This document shows positions 6,873 through 16,418 of a stretch of 64,000 nucleotides of DNA, piece by piece; positions within the stretch are counted from its first letter, which is position 1; each line of letters begins with the position of its first letter. The notes beneath the pieces are model-generated. The model worked only from the letters and a program-made list of their open reading frames with translations. It was not told where the DNA came from and searched no databases. A program made the translations under genes and the position numbers. Source of the DNA: Dyella solisilvae (GTDB lineage: Bacteria; Pseudomonadota; Gammaproteobacteria; Xanthomonadales; Rhodanobacteraceae); contig NZ_QQSY01000003.1 in the NCBI RefSeq assembly GCF_003351225.1, forward strand, positions 278,582 to 342,581, written 5' to 3'.

Positions 6873-8045
6873 ATGAAACGTAAGGGCCTGTACATCCTGA
6901 TTGCCCTCGCCCTGGGCGGCGCCGGCGCCGTTCACGCGCAGGACAACACTTCCAGCTCCACCTCGACCTCTACCGACACCTCCACCTCGAGCACCGGCGT
7001 GTCCCAGTACGACGGCCGCTGGTACATCGCGCCGACGGTGGGTGGCTACTACAACGACACCAAGCGCAACACCAACAGCCGCCAGTTCTACTATGGGCTG
7101 GGCGTGGGTCGTTACTTCTCGCCGAACTGGTCGCTGGACTTCTTCTTCGATCGCACCAAGCGTACGGTCGACAGCAACCTCGGTGGCGGCAGCTGGTCCA
7201 ACAACACCTACGGTCTTGCTGCCCGCTACTACTTCCTCGACTGGAATGCGTGGCGTCCGTACCTGCTCGGCGCCGTCCTGGGCACCGATCACCACAACCC
7301 GTTCGACAAGAACTGGGAAGTGGGCGCTGAAGGCGGCGTCGGTGTGTCCAAGACCATCACCGACAGTTCCGACTTCCGCGTTGAAGCCGGCTACCGCTAC
7401 GACTGGGACGGCAAGTCGCAGCCGAACCGCAACGGCTACGGCGACTGGTTCCTGGGCTTCAGCATCGTGTCGCGTCTCGGCGCGCCGCCGGCTGCGCCAG
7501 TGGTCGCTGCGCCGCCGCCGCCGCCGGATTGCTCCAAGCAGTTCCGCAATGGCGTGAACCTGTGCGACAACAAGTGCCCGGATCTGCCGGAAGGCACCAT
7601 CGTCGGTCCGGATGGCTGCCCGCAGAAGGTCGTGATCGACCTGCGCGGCGTGAACTTCAAGTTCGACAAGCCGAAGAGGGGCGACAAGGACATCTCCAGG
7701 GCGCTGGCCGAGCCGACGAAGGATTCGCTGGCCATTCTCGACCAGGCGGTGGATACCCTGCAGCGTTATCCAGATGTACGTGTCCAGGTTGCCGGCCACA
7801 CCGACAACATCGGTACCGCCAAGTACAACCAGGATCTGTCCGAGCGTCGCGCGCAGATCGTGTACGACTACCTCGTCGCGCATGGCATCTCCTCCAGTCG
7901 TCTGGATCCTCCGGTCGGTTTCGGCTTCAACAAGCCGATCGACACCAACGACACGGAAGCGGGTCGTGCCCGCAACCGTCGTGTGGAGCTGCAGGTCCTC
8001 CAGCAGGGTCAGCAGGCCGCCCCGCAGAGTCCGCAGGGTCAGTAA
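6873..8045 (+). CDS. OmpA-family outer-membrane protein, first of a tandem pair
   Basis: The 390-residue product has a signal peptide (to about residue 22, VHA-Q), a Ser/Thr-rich spacer, an eight-strand OmpA-type barrel (about 45-205, starting DGRWYIAPTVGGYYND), a Pro/Ala hinge, a Cys-containing calcium-binding-like segment (CSKQFRNGVNLCDNKCPD) and an OmpA peptidoglycan-binding domain (VAGHTDNIGTAKYNQDLSERR, GRARNRRVEL). It is expected to tether the outer membrane to the peptidoglycan. GAGGAG precedes the ATG. It is monocistronic, with its own promoter and terminator. The next gene is a close paralogue with a nearly identical middle segment. Confidence 0.92.
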   Translation: MKRKGLYILIALALGGAGAVHAQDNTSSSTSTSTDTSTSSTGVSQYDGRWYIAPTVGGYYNDTKRNTNSRQFYYGLGVGRYFSPNWSLDFFFDRTKRTVDSNLGGGSWSNNTYGLAARYYFLDWNAWRPYLLGAVLGTDHHNPFDKNWEVGAEGGVGVSKTITDSSDFRVEAGYRYDWDGKSQPNRNGYGDWFLGFSIVSRLGAPPAAPVVAAPPPPPDCSKQFRNGVNLCDNKCPDLPEGTIVGPDGCPQKVVIDLRGVNFKFDKPKRGDKDISRALAEPTKDSLAILDQAVDTLQRYPDVRVQVAGHTDNIGTAKYNQDLSERRAQIVYDYLVAHGISSSRLDPPVGFGFNKPIDTNDTEAGRARNRRVELQVLQQGQQAAPQSPQGQ

Positions 8046-8068
8046 GCAAACACTGTCAGGGAAGATCG

Positions 8069-8100
8069 AAAAGCCCGGCGTATGCCGGGCTTTTCTTTTT
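8069..8100 (+). terminator. rho-independent terminator after first ompA gene
   Basis: AAAAGCCCGGC (8069-8079), loop GTAT, GCCGGGCTTTT (8084-8094), then CTTTTT. This is a strong intrinsic terminator 23 bases after the stop codon. Confidence 0.93.
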
Positions 8101-8267
8101 GTGCGTGCTCACATCACAGACGTGTCATGCGCGCAACTGCTCATCGTGTGCGACAAGCCGCGACACGTTGTCGCAGTCGGTGTTTGCGCAGGAAACGCTT
8201 GCATGCGTTGCCTGAACCACGCTTCACCAACGTCGTCTCCTTACTCGTGCGATGGCCTTAACGCTTT

Positions 8268-8276
8268 TGCTACACT
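8268..8276 (+). promoter_or_regulatory. extended -10 promoter of second ompA gene
   Basis: TGCTACACT matches the extended -10 form and is the counterpart of TGCTAAACT before the first paralogue. Together with the transcribed leader it accounts for most of the 380-base gap between the two ompA genes. Within that leader, a stretch at 8376-8426 (GTCTGGGGTG, ACGGACGCG, TACCAATAA, GAGGAGACACC) closely repeats 6824-6872 before the first gene. Confidence 0.5.
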
Positions 8277-8426
8277 CCGCCGCGCTTTGAATCCTGAGAC
8301 ACCTTTTTCGCTCGGGGCGCGAAGCAAGGGACGGCTGTAGTCCCTCGAAGTAGAAGTCAGTTTTGACGCGCGTTTTCGTCTGGGGTGGGAACGGACGCGG
8401 ATACCAATAATATGAGGAGACACCAG

Positions 8427-9530
8427 ATGAATCGTAAGGGCCTGTATTTTGTTATCGCCCTGGCTCTGGGCGGCGTTGGCGCCGTTCACGCGCAAGACAA
8501 CACCACCGGTGCGACCACGCCGAGCTTCGACGGCCGTTGGTACATTGCTCCGACGGTGGGTGGCTACTACAACGATACCGATCGCAACACCAACAGCCGT
8601 CAGGTCTACTACGGCCTGGGCGTTGGCAAGTTCATCAATTCGTACACCTCGCTCGACCTGTTCTTCGACCGCACCAAGCGTAGCGTCGACAACTCGGTCG
8701 GCGGCGGTCGTTGGTCGAACAACAACCTCGGCGTGGCCGCTCGCTTCTACTACGGCGACTGGAACGCATGGCGTCCGTACGCCCTCGTGGGCGTGATGGG
8801 CAGCTACCACCAGAACGCAGCCAGCAACGCGTGGGCTCCGGCCGCCGAACTGGGCGCTGGTCTGTCCAAGACCATCACCGAAAGCTCCGACTTCCGCGTG
8901 GAAGCCGGCTACCGTTATGACTGGGACGACAAGAGCATCCGCAGCCAGAACGGCTACGGCGACTGGTTCCTGGGCTTCAGCATCGTGTCACGCTTCGGCG
9001 AACCGGCTGCCGCTCCGGCCCCGGCTGCCGCTCCGGCCCCGGTTGCTCCGGACTGCTCCAAGCAGTTCCGCAACGGCGTGAACCTGTGCGACAACAAGTG
9101 CCCGGATCTGCCGGAAGGCACCATCGTCGGTCCGGACGGCTGCCCGCAGAAGGTCGTGATCGACCTGCGCGGCGTGAACTTCAAGTTCGACCGCCCGAAG
9201 AAGGGCGAGACGGACATCAAGAAGGCGCTGGCTGAGCCGACCGCCGACTCGATGGCCATCCTCGACCAGGCTGTTGACACCCTGACCCGCTACCCGGACG
9301 TCAAGGTCACCGTTGCCGGTTTCACCGACTCGGTGGGTAAGGAAGCCTACAACCAGGATCTGTCGGAGCGTCGCGCTGCGATCGTGTTCAACTACCTGAC
9401 CACGCATGGCATCGCCGCCAGCCGCCTGGTCGGCCCGTTCGGCCACGGCATGAACAACCCGATCGGTGACAATGGCACCGAGGGTGGTCGCGCCCAGAAC
9501 CGTCGCACCGAGCTGCAGGTCCAGCAGTAA
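8427..9530 (+). CDS. OmpA-family outer-membrane protein, second of a tandem pair
   Basis: The 367-residue product has the same design as its upstream paralogue: signal peptide (VHA-Q), short linker, OmpA barrel from DGRWYIAPTVGGYYND, an Ala/Pro hinge with APAPAAAPAP repeats, the CSKQFRNGVNLCDNKCPD segment and an OmpA-like C-terminal domain (VAGFTDSVGKEAYNQDL, GRAQNRRTEL). The ATG at 8427 follows GAGGAGACACCAG. It has its own promoter and terminator. The main differences from the first copy lie in the N-terminal spacer, the loops and the hinge. In the first copy the C-terminal motif reads VAGHTDN, here VAGFTDS. Confidence 0.92.
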   Translation: MNRKGLYFVIALALGGVGAVHAQDNTTGATTPSFDGRWYIAPTVGGYYNDTDRNTNSRQVYYGLGVGKFINSYTSLDLFFDRTKRSVDNSVGGGRWSNNNLGVAARFYYGDWNAWRPYALVGVMGSYHQNAASNAWAPAAELGAGLSKTITESSDFRVEAGYRYDWDDKSIRSQNGYGDWFLGFSIVSRFGEPAAAPAPAAAPAPVAPDCSKQFRNGVNLCDNKCPDLPEGTIVGPDGCPQKVVIDLRGVNFKFDRPKKGETDIKKALAEPTADSMAILDQAVDTLTRYPDVKVTVAGFTDSVGKEAYNQDLSERRAAIVFNYLTTHGIAASRLVGPFGHGMNNPIGDNGTEGGRAQNRRTELQVQQ

Positions 9531-9550
9531 TCGGAGCTTCGTGCAGTACC

Positions 9551-9583
9551 GAAAAGCCCGGCGAAAGCCGGGCTTTTCTTTTG
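9551..9583 (+). terminator. rho-independent terminator after second ompA gene
   Basis: GAAAAGCCCGGC (9551-9562), tetraloop GAAA, GCCGGGCTTTTC (9567-9578) and TTTT. Its stem is nearly the same as that of the first ompA terminator, which suggests the whole transcription unit was duplicated. Confidence 0.93.
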
Positions 9584-9650
9584 TGCGGCGGGCGCCACCC
9601 GCTTCGATCGCCTACCATGTTGCGCGCCGTCTTCTTCGAACCTTTGTTTC

Positions 9651-10409
9651 ATGCGTCCATCCCGTCCAGCCGCACGAACATCAGCGCCAACGACTCCGCG
9701 CCACGGGCTGGCGCGCGTGCTCAGCAAGCTGGGCGTGTGCTCGCGCAGCCAGGCGGAAAAGGCGGTGCGCGAGGGCAGGGTTAGCGTGGATGGCAAGATC
9801 GTGCTCGATCCGGAGCGTCCTGCCGATGCGCAACGTCAGCGCATCCTGCTGGACGGCGAGCCCGTCATGGCGAGCGAACGCGTCTACATCGCGCTCAACA
9901 AACCGCGCGGCATCGTGGTGAGTGCTTCAGACGAGCGTGGCCGCGACACGGTATACGACCTGCTGAAGGAAGCGGGGTTGCCATGGCTGGGACCGGTGGG
10001 GCGGTTGGACAAGGCGAGCGAAGGCTTGCTGCTGCTGAGCAACGATAGTGTGTGGGCGGCGAGGCTCACCGAACCGAAGCATCACGTGGACAAGACGTAT
10101 CACGTGCAGGTCGACAGCGTTCCCGATCAGGCATTGCTCGATGCGCTCATCGAAGGCGTGGTGGAAGAGGGTGAGCGTCTTGCGGCGCGACGCGCTGTGC
10201 TGCTGCGACATGGCGAGAAGAACGCGTGGCTGGAGATCGTGCTCGACGAGGGGCGCAATCGGCATATCCGTCGCCTGCTGGCGGCGCACGATGTCGCGGT
10301 GCTTCGGTTGATCCGCGTGGCGATTGGTTCGCTTGCGTTGGGCGAATTGGCCAAGGGGCAGTGGCGGCGCCTCAGTGAGGATGAGGTTCGGGCGTTGGCG
10401 CAGGCCTAG
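9651..10409 (+). CDS. rRNA pseudouridine synthase, RsuA/RluB/RluE/RluF family
   Basis: The 252-residue product has a basic N-terminal tail and an S4 RNA-binding domain (about 18-65, LARVLSKLGVCSRSQAEKAV). A family-1 pseudouridine synthase domain follows, with LNKPRGIVVS and the catalytic motif GRLDKASEGLLLLSND (catalytic Asp in RLD), then DEGRNRHIRRLLAA near the C-terminus. These enzymes isomerise single uridines in 16S or 23S rRNA. Which position is modified cannot be told from motifs. The ATG 9651 lacks a good ribosome-binding site. The gene stands alone after the ompA terminator. Confidence 0.9.
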   Translation: MRPSRPAARTSAPTTPRHGLARVLSKLGVCSRSQAEKAVREGRVSVDGKIVLDPERPADAQRQRILLDGEPVMASERVYIALNKPRGIVVSASDERGRDTVYDLLKEAGLPWLGPVGRLDKASEGLLLLSNDSVWAARLTEPKHHVDKTYHVQVDSVPDQALLDALIEGVVEEGERLAARRAVLLRHGEKNAWLEIVLDEGRNRHIRRLLAAHDVAVLRLIRVAIGSLALGELAKGQWRRLSEDEVRALAQA

Positions 10410-10640
10410 CCGTTTCTCTCTCATCATCGAGGGCATGGGCAAGTTGCCGGGACCTGAGATGTCACCGCCCGCGCTGCGGAAACGCACACTGCGCGCGGCC
10501 GCGATACCTTGAGTCGCTCCGATGCGTCAATACTGCGCGGCGCATTTTGAAAATCGATCGCTAGGGTCGGAATGGACGATAGGTGTGGTGCGCTATGGGA
10601 CGGCCTCGAAGGGGGCATTCTTGCCGCGCACCTCAAGCTC

Positions 10641-10671
10641 GTCATCCCTGCGAAAGCAGGGATCCAGTGAC
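10641..10671 (+). repeat. palindromic interspersed repeat (single unit)
   Basis: GTCATCCCTGCGAAAGCAGG plus GATCCAGTGAC. The core ATCCCTGC-GAAA-GCAGGGAT is a perfect hairpin. The same unit, with the inner stem varied but the GTC and CCAGTGAC ends kept, recurs near 12.4, 25.3 and 26.8 kb. This copy has no inverted partner. Confidence 0.85.
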
Positions 10672-11044
10672 TTTGCCTTTGGCTCTGTCTTCGACGCTTC
10701 CGCCAGCATGCCGCCTACGCGGCGGGCGTTTCGACCACCGTGAAGGTGGCAATGTCGCCTGCCGGCGCTCGAGTCACTTTTCTTTTGCTGGCCCAAAAGA
10801 AAAGTAACCCAAAGAAAATGGCCTCAAAGGCTCGTAGCGATATGTGGAATACGAGCCAGGGCGACTGTGGCCAGCCTGATCAGCGACGTGCTACCTCACG
10901 GACAGCGGCTACACCGCAACGCGCCTTGGCGGAGAGGGCTCAAAGCGCGGGTGTATTTGTGCGATCAGCTCGGATGACTCGGGGAGAGTCGGTGGCCGGC
11001 AACCGCACAGAGTGCGCTTGCTGCAGGAGTTCACCTTCATCCAA

Positions 11045-11092
11045 CCCTCTCCCCGAGCAGCAACGATCTTCGCGTGGAACTAGGGGAGAGGG
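11045..11092. terminator. distant inverted repeat downstream of kbl
   Basis: CCCTCTCCCC (11045-11054) pairs with GGGGAGAGGG (11083-11092) across 28 bases, 13 bases after the kbl stop on the minus strand. The long loop and lack of a T-run make a terminator role uncertain. It may be another repeat family. Confidence 0.4.
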
Positions 11093-11104
11093 ATGGCCGT
11101 GGCC

Positions 11105-12298
11105 TCAGATCACGCCCAGCTTCTTTCCTACCTTGGTGAACGCGGCGATCGCCTGATCCAGCTGCTCGCGCGTATGCGCCGCGCTCATCTGGGTGCGGAT
11201 GCGGGCCTGTCCCTGCGGGACTACCGGGTAGAAGAAGCCGGTGACGTAGATGCCTTCGTCGAGCAGCTCGGTGGCCATCGCCTGGGCCTTCTTGGCGTCG
11301 TAGATCATCACCGGAACGATGGGATGCACGCCGGGCTTAATGTCGAAGCCGGCCTTGGTCATCTGTTCGCGGAAGTACGCCGTGTTGGCCTTCACCTGCT
11401 CGCGCAGGTCGCCAGCGGCGGCGAGCATCTCGAACACCTTGATGCCGGCGGCGACCACGTGCGGCGGCAGGGAGTTGGAGAACAGGTAGGGGCGTGAGCG
11501 CTGGCGCAGCATCTCAATCACTTCGCGTGGGCCGGTGGTGAAGCCACCGAGGGCGCCACCGAGCGCCTTGCCCAGCGTGCCGGTGATGATGTTGATCTTG
11601 TTGAGCACGCCTTTGACTTCAGCCGAACCGCGGCCAGTATCGCCGAGGAAGCCGGTGCAGTGGCATTCGTCGATGTGCACGAGTGCGTTGTATTTCTCGG
11701 CCAGCGCGGTGATCTGGTCGAGCGGCGCGATGAAGCCGTCCATCGAGAAGGCGCCGTCGGTGGTGATCAGCTTGGTGCGCGCGCCGGCGGCGTCGGCGGC
11801 CTGCAGCTGCTTCTCGAGGTCCGCCATGTCGCAGTTGGCATAGCGGAAGCGCTTGGCCTTGCACAGGCGGATGCCGTCGATGATCGAGGCGTGGTTCAGC
11901 GCGTCGGAAATGATCGCGTCCTCTTCGCCCAGCAGCGGCTCAAACAGGCCGCCGTTGGCGTCGAAGCAGGCGGCGTAGAGGATGGTGTCCTCGGCGCCGA
12001 AGAACTCGGCGATCTTCTTTTCCAGCTGCTTGTGCAGATCCTGCGTGCCGCAGATGAAGCGCACCGAGGCCATGCCGAAGCCGTGGGTGTCGAGCGCGTC
12101 CTTGGCGGCCTGGATCACGTCCGGATGATCGGCCAGGCCGAGGTAGTTGTTGGCGCAGAAGTTGAGCACTTCCTTGCCGCTGTCCAGGCGGATCTTCGCC
12201 GACTGCGGCGAGGTGATGATGCGCTCGGCCTTGAACAGGCCCTGCTCGCGGATGGATTCAAGTTCGCTGGCGAAGCGCGACTGGCCGGGGTAGCTCAT
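11105..12298 (-). CDS. kbl: glycine C-acetyltransferase (2-amino-3-ketobutyrate CoA ligase)
   Basis: The 397-residue product is a full-length alpha-oxoamine synthase: [16 protein letters not shown] near the N-terminus, [36 protein letters not shown] with the PLP-binding Asp and His, and [12 protein letters not shown] containing the Schiff-base Lys. It cleaves 2-amino-3-ketobutyrate with CoA to glycine and acetyl-CoA, the second step of threonine breakdown. The first enzyme, tdh, is about 4 kb upstream on the same strand, with a DUF748 gene between; in E. coli the two are adjacent. GGAATTCCCCC precedes the ATG. Confidence 0.95.
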   Translation of the reverse strand: MSYPGQSRFASELESIREQGLFKAERIITSPQSAKIRLDSGKEVLNFCANNYLGLADHPDVIQAAKDALDTHGFGMASVRFICGTQDLHKQLEKKIAEFFGAEDTILYAACFDANGGLFEPLLGEEDAIISDALNHASIIDGIRLCKAKRFRYANCDMADLEKQLQAADAAGARTKLITTDGAFSMDGFIAPLDQITALAEKYNALVHIDECHCTGFLGDTGRGSAEVKGVLNKINIITGTLGKALGGALGGFTTGPREVIEMLRQRSRPYLFSNSLPPHVVAAGIKVFEMLAAAGDLREQVKANTAYFREQMTKAGFDIKPGVHPIVPVMIYDAKKAQAMATELLDEGIYVTGFFYPVVPQGQARIRTQMSAAHTREQLDQAIAAFTKVGKKLGVI

Positions 12299-12442
12299 GG
12301 GGGAATTCCAGCTGGGTCAAAGGCCTATTTTGATCCCTTGGGGGCTGGCTGTGAAGGAAGGAGAAGGAGCGGCCGCTGAGGCAGGCGCTGGGGCCTCGTG
12401 GCTATCGCGCACAGGGTGCGCTCGTACAAGGAGACTGTTCGC

Positions 12443-12567
12443 CGTCATTCCGGCGTAGGCCGGAATCCAGTGACGGACAGGCCAGGCCGTCGCGGCAGGC
12501 GGCGCCCTGGACTACTCGCGAAAAGCGGCGCCGGGCGCAGCTGGATTCCGGCCTGCGCCGGAATGAC
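12443..12567. repeat. inverted pair of palindromic interspersed repeats
   Basis: The first unit, CGTCATTCCGGCGTAGGCCG plus GAATCCAGTGAC (12443-12474), and the second, CTGGATTCCGGCCTGCGCCG plus GAATGAC (12541-12567), face each other. Each is a hairpin itself and the pair can form a larger cruciform. They fill most of the 309-base gap between kbl and the DUF748 gene and could shield the transcript ends. Confidence 0.85.
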
Positions 12568-12607
12568 CGCCTTATTGCGAGGCGTGGAGTCTGGAGAACC
12601 CCGCGGC

Positions 12608-15600
12608 TTACCCCTGGTGCAGGCCGAACTCCACCCGTGTGGTCTTGCCCTTGTCGTCGATGCCGTCGGCGTTGAGCTTGGGATCCTTCAAGGCAACGCG
12701 CTTGTCGTCCAGCTTGCCCTTCAGCGCCGCCTGCACCGCCTGCGCGCGGCGCTGGGCCAGGTCGCGCATGGCGCTGTCGTCGACGGACACATTCGTTTCC
12801 ATCAGGCTGCGCATCTCGTCCGGCTCCAGCGACTTCTTCAGGCCGATAATGTTCTTCGGCTTGCCCTTGAAATCGTCGTCCTTGTAAGCGCGCTTGAGGT
12901 ACTTCTCGTACTCGTCGGGCGTGACGTTGACGGCGGCCAGGGCGGCGTCGGAGGTATCGGCGTTCTTGCCTGACTGGTCCAGCACCTTCTGCTTGCGCAC
13001 CATGTAGTCGACGGTGAACTTGCGCAAGCCGTCCTGATCCTTGGACGGGTCGACGCGACCGATGACGTCGAGGTTTAACGCGGCCTTCTGGTTGAGCATG
13101 GCGACGATCTTGCCCAGCCGCTCCTGCGCCGCGCTATCCAGCACGTCCGAGCCCGGCTCGAATTCCACATAGCCGAGGTCTTCATGGTCACCTCCGTGGA
13201 AGGCCGCGCCAAGCAGGCGGAACGGGGCGGTGACGGCCTTGGCGATCAGGTTGCCGATCGCGCGCCAGATCAGGCCACCCATGCTGAATTGCGGGTCATC
13301 AAGCGAGCCCGATACGGGCACATCCACGTCGATGTTGCCCTGCGTGTCCTTGAGCAGGGCCACGGCCAGCTTTACCGGAAGATGCTGGATGCCGGGGCTT
13401 TCGTTGCGGTCACCGAAGGTCAGCTGTGTGATGAAGATGTGGTTGTCGGCATTGAGCTTGCGGTTGTCCAGCATGTAGTGGACGTCCATCGTCAGCTTGC
13501 CGGCGGTGATCGGGTAACCGGTGTACTTGGTGGAGTAGGCGGTGAGTCGGGTCAGCTCGACGTCGTTGGCCTTGCCCTTGATGTCGAGGAAGGCCACTGG
13601 CTGCAACGGGTTGATCGTGCCGTCGATACCCACCGGCGAGTTGTCGTCTAGCGCCGCCTGCACCGAGAGGCTAGCGGGCGGGTCGCCCGGCGTGGTGCCG
13701 AAGCCGCCGATGTTGCCGGTGAGCTTGGTAAGGTTCGCGGTGTAGTTGGGCTTGATGAAGTTGTCGGTGTAGTTCAGCTGGCCGTTGACCAGCGTGATGC
13801 CGCCGACATGAAGGTCGGCCGCAGGGGCAGCCGACGCCGCAGCCGTGGTGGGGGCTCCGGCTGTGGCTGCCGTGGCGGTAGCCACGGGCGCTGTCGGTTT
13901 CGGTGCTGCAGGGGCCGCCGGTGCGGCGGCGACGCTGCCTTCGGTGCGTGTCACGGACACCGGCGCCTGCTCCGGTTTTGCCACCACGTCCGACAGGTTG
14001 ATCTTGCCGCTCGCGTTGACGATCACGCGGGCATAGAACGAACTGAGCACCAGCCCGCCGATATGCATGCGCGGCGTGCCGGGACCGTAGTCGGCGTCGA
14101 CGTTGGTGGCGCTCAGCGTCCGCCAGCGGAGGAAGTCATCGCCGGTAAGCTTGTCCTGTACGCGCACGTTTTCCAGCGCGGCGTTTCCCTTGTAGGAAAC
14201 CTTTGGGTCCTTGCCACGGCCGTCGTAGTGCAGCTTGCCGTTGCTGCTCAGGCGTGCGGTGGAAATAGTGACGTTGAGCGGCACGCTGATGTACGGCGCG
14301 AAATTGGCGATGTCCATCTGCTTGGACGTCAGCTGCACGTCGGCCATGGCCGGCGAGGGCTGCACCTTGCCGTTGACCGAGAAGCTGCCCTTGCCGATGT
14401 TGCCTTCGAGCTTCAGCTGGCGGGGTTCGTTGAGCTTGTCACTCAGGTTGTCCATGCCGCCCTTGAGCGACGTCACCTGGATCTTCACGGGCTTGTCGCC
14501 GGACGCCTGGTCGGTGAAGGCAATCGAAGCATTGTCAAAGCCGAGGTGCGCCACGCTCCAGTGCCACGGCGGGCCACTGTCAGCCGCGGCCTTGCCGGTA
14601 GGCGTCTTGGCGGCGAACAGATCCACCAGGGTGATGTGCTTGTTGGGGTCGCGCGCCACGTCCACGGCAAAACCGTCGGCCGTCACCGTGCCGAGCTGCG
14701 CCTGGCGGCTGGCCATGTCGACCAGCTTGATCTCGGTATCTGCCTTTTTCCATGCCACGGGTGCGACATGACCCTTGGCTTGAGGCTCCAGGGCAAAGTC
14801 GGTCACCGTGGTGTGCGCATCGGCGAGGTGAACGTTCATTGCCTTGCCCCAGTCGACCTGGACTTGGCCGTTCGCGTCGAGCTTGCCTTTCGAGGCGCGC
14901 GCAGCGAAGCCCTGATAGCCGATCGCCTGCAGCGGCACGATGTCGACTTGCTTCATGTCGAGCGTCGCGACCATTTTCGTCGCGGCCAGATCCACCGTGC
15001 CCTTGGCGGAGATGTCGCCGCCGAACAGTTGGCCCGCGAGGTCCATCCTGGCAGGAGGTGCGGGCAGTTTGCTCAGCGCCTGCAGGCTGCCGTGCACATG
15101 GGTGAGGTCCAGCTTGTCCTTGGTCGCGTTGGTGTAATGCAAGGTGCTGTCGTTGAGCAGCATCGAGGCGATGCGCAGGTCCATCGGCGGCGACTTTTCA
15201 CTCGCGTCGGCCGGCTCGGACGGCGCAAGCAGCTCGTCGAGGTTGGTGTGACCCTCGCCATCCACGGTGTAGTACTGCTGAGCTTGATCCAGCTTGAGCG
15301 TGCCCAGGTAATAGCGTGAGACCAGAGGCTGCACATCCAGAAGGTCGGCGCTGCCATGCGCCACCGTGACGATGGGCTCGCCATGGTTGCTGTTGAGGAC
15401 GAAATCATCCAGCTGAAGGTTGCCGATGAGCTCCACCAGCGGCGTGGGTTTGGTCTGGAGGAAGTGCAGCTCGAGCGGGCCGCTTGCCAGACCCTTGGCG
15501 ATGGCAGCGGGCAAAGGTGTGGGGGAGTAGGCAACCATGCGTGCCAGGTCCAGGTGGTCGAGCTGGAAGCTGACGATCGAATCGCGGTTGTCAGCGAATG

Positions 15601-16288
15601 GCTTGGTATGGCCCTCGATCCGCAGCGGGCTGCCGTCCACTTTCATCGATAGCAGCGGCTGCACGAACACGTCGGTGTCGTTGGGCAGGTTGGCGAGGAA
15701 CGGGATACCGATATCCAACTGCTCGATGTGGTGCTCGGCCTTCAACAGCTGGTCATCGAACTGGATGTCGCCGTCGTGCACGCTGATGTTGGACAGCGCA
15801 AACCGCGCCGGCGGCGCCTTGGGATCCGAAGGCCTGGAAGTGAAGCGCTCGATCAGGTCGGTGAAGTTGAAGCGCTGGTCCGGCGTCCGGACGATGTGAA
15901 TGCGCGGGTGCTGCAGGCTGAACTCGTCCAGCACCGGCGCCATGCGGAACAGCGAGCTCCACGAGCTGTTGATCACCGCCTGGTCGACGTCGAAGAACGG
16001 CGACTTGCCGTCGCGATCGCCGATGTGTAATTGGTCCAGCTGCAGGCGCAGCGTATAGGGATTGAGGTGGACGGCGCCGATGGTGACCGGGCGCGAAAGC
16101 GCCGCGCTGGCGCGCTTTTCGATCTGGCTATGGATGATCGGCGGAGCGATGAAGAAACCCAGCAGGCCGAACACGACCACCGTGGCGACGGTGATCAAGG
16201 TCCAGCGACGGACCCGGCGCGAGCGATAGACGGCTAAGGCTCGGTCGCGTCCCGCGGCCAAACGAGGGTTGCTGAACAGATCAGCCAT
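12608..16288 (-). CDS. giant AsmA-like DUF748 envelope protein
   Basis: The product is 1226 residues from the ATG giving MADLFSNPRLAAGRDRAL. An N-terminal transmembrane anchor (about 30-52, TLITVATVVVFGLLGFF) is followed by VTIGAVHLNPYTLRLQLDQL, typical of the AsmA/DUF748 start, and by a very long periplasmic region of beta-rich repeats. An Ala/Pro/Thr-rich linker lies at about 785-835. The last 300 residues include LTAYSTKYTGYPITAGKLTM and an OmpA-like tail (FEPGSDVLDSAAQERLGK). AsmA-like proteins form bridge-like grooves that move phospholipids between the membranes; that is the likely role. An upstream in-frame ATG (16309) is possible. Confidence 0.85.
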   Translation of the reverse strand: MADLFSNPRLAAGRDRALAVYRSRRVRRWTLITVATVVVFGLLGFFIAPPIIHSQIEKRASAALSRPVTIGAVHLNPYTLRLQLDQLHIGDRDGKSPFFDVDQAVINSSWSSLFRMAPVLDEFSLQHPRIHIVRTPDQRFNFTDLIERFTSRPSDPKAPPARFALSNISVHDGDIQFDDQLLKAEHHIEQLDIGIPFLANLPNDTDVFVQPLLSMKVDGSPLRIEGHTKPFADNRDSIVSFQLDHLDLARMVAYSPTPLPAAIAKGLASGPLELHFLQTKPTPLVELIGNLQLDDFVLNSNHGEPIVTVAHGSADLLDVQPLVSRYYLGTLKLDQAQQYYTVDGEGHTNLDELLAPSEPADASEKSPPMDLRIASMLLNDSTLHYTNATKDKLDLTHVHGSLQALSKLPAPPARMDLAGQLFGGDISAKGTVDLAATKMVATLDMKQVDIVPLQAIGYQGFAARASKGKLDANGQVQVDWGKAMNVHLADAHTTVTDFALEPQAKGHVAPVAWKKADTEIKLVDMASRQAQLGTVTADGFAVDVARDPNKHITLVDLFAAKTPTGKAAADSGPPWHWSVAHLGFDNASIAFTDQASGDKPVKIQVTSLKGGMDNLSDKLNEPRQLKLEGNIGKGSFSVNGKVQPSPAMADVQLTSKQMDIANFAPYISVPLNVTISTARLSSNGKLHYDGRGKDPKVSYKGNAALENVRVQDKLTGDDFLRWRTLSATNVDADYGPGTPRMHIGGLVLSSFYARVIVNASGKINLSDVVAKPEQAPVSVTRTEGSVAAAPAAPAAPKPTAPVATATAATAGAPTTAAASAAPAADLHVGGITLVNGQLNYTDNFIKPNYTANLTKLTGNIGGFGTTPGDPPASLSVQAALDDNSPVGIDGTINPLQPVAFLDIKGKANDVELTRLTAYSTKYTGYPITAGKLTMDVHYMLDNRKLNADNHIFITQLTFGDRNESPGIQHLPVKLAVALLKDTQGNIDVDVPVSGSLDDPQFSMGGLIWRAIGNLIAKAVTAPFRLLGAAFHGGDHEDLGYVEFEPGSDVLDSAAQERLGKIVAMLNQKAALNLDVIGRVDPSKDQDGLRKFTVDYMVRKQKVLDQSGKNADTSDAALAAVNVTPDEYEKYLKRAYKDDDFKGKPKNIIGLKKSLEPDEMRSLMETNVSVDDSAMRDLAQRRAQAVQAALKGKLDDKRVALKDPKLNADGIDDKGKTTRVEFGLHQG

Positions 16289-16418
16289 CCGACGATGCTC
16301 CCATGACATCGCGTGCCGACCGTGGGGATCGCCTGATCCCACACCTTCACAATCCCGGCGATTTTGTCGGCCGCCTGCTCCGAAGTTTAACCGGGGGATT
16401 GTGAATTCAGTGGGCCTT

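Larger units (their letters stand above)
10410..11104. other. 695-base gene-poor region with interspersed repeats
   Basis: No convincing coding sequence on either strand. It contains one palindromic GTCATCCC-type repeat (10641-10671) and a second, unrelated palindrome TTTTCTTTTGCTGGCCCAAA with its partner AGAAAAGTAACC (about 10776-10810), of a kind often scattered in Xanthomonadales and Burkholderiales genomes. It also contains a distant inverted repeat next to kbl (11045-11092). The rest shows nothing I can name. Confidence 0.6.

Noticed and set aside
10776-10810. rho-independent terminator at the TTTTCTTTTGCTGGCCCAAA palindrome
   Set aside because: It is far from any stop codon and resembles a scattered repeat more than a transcript end.
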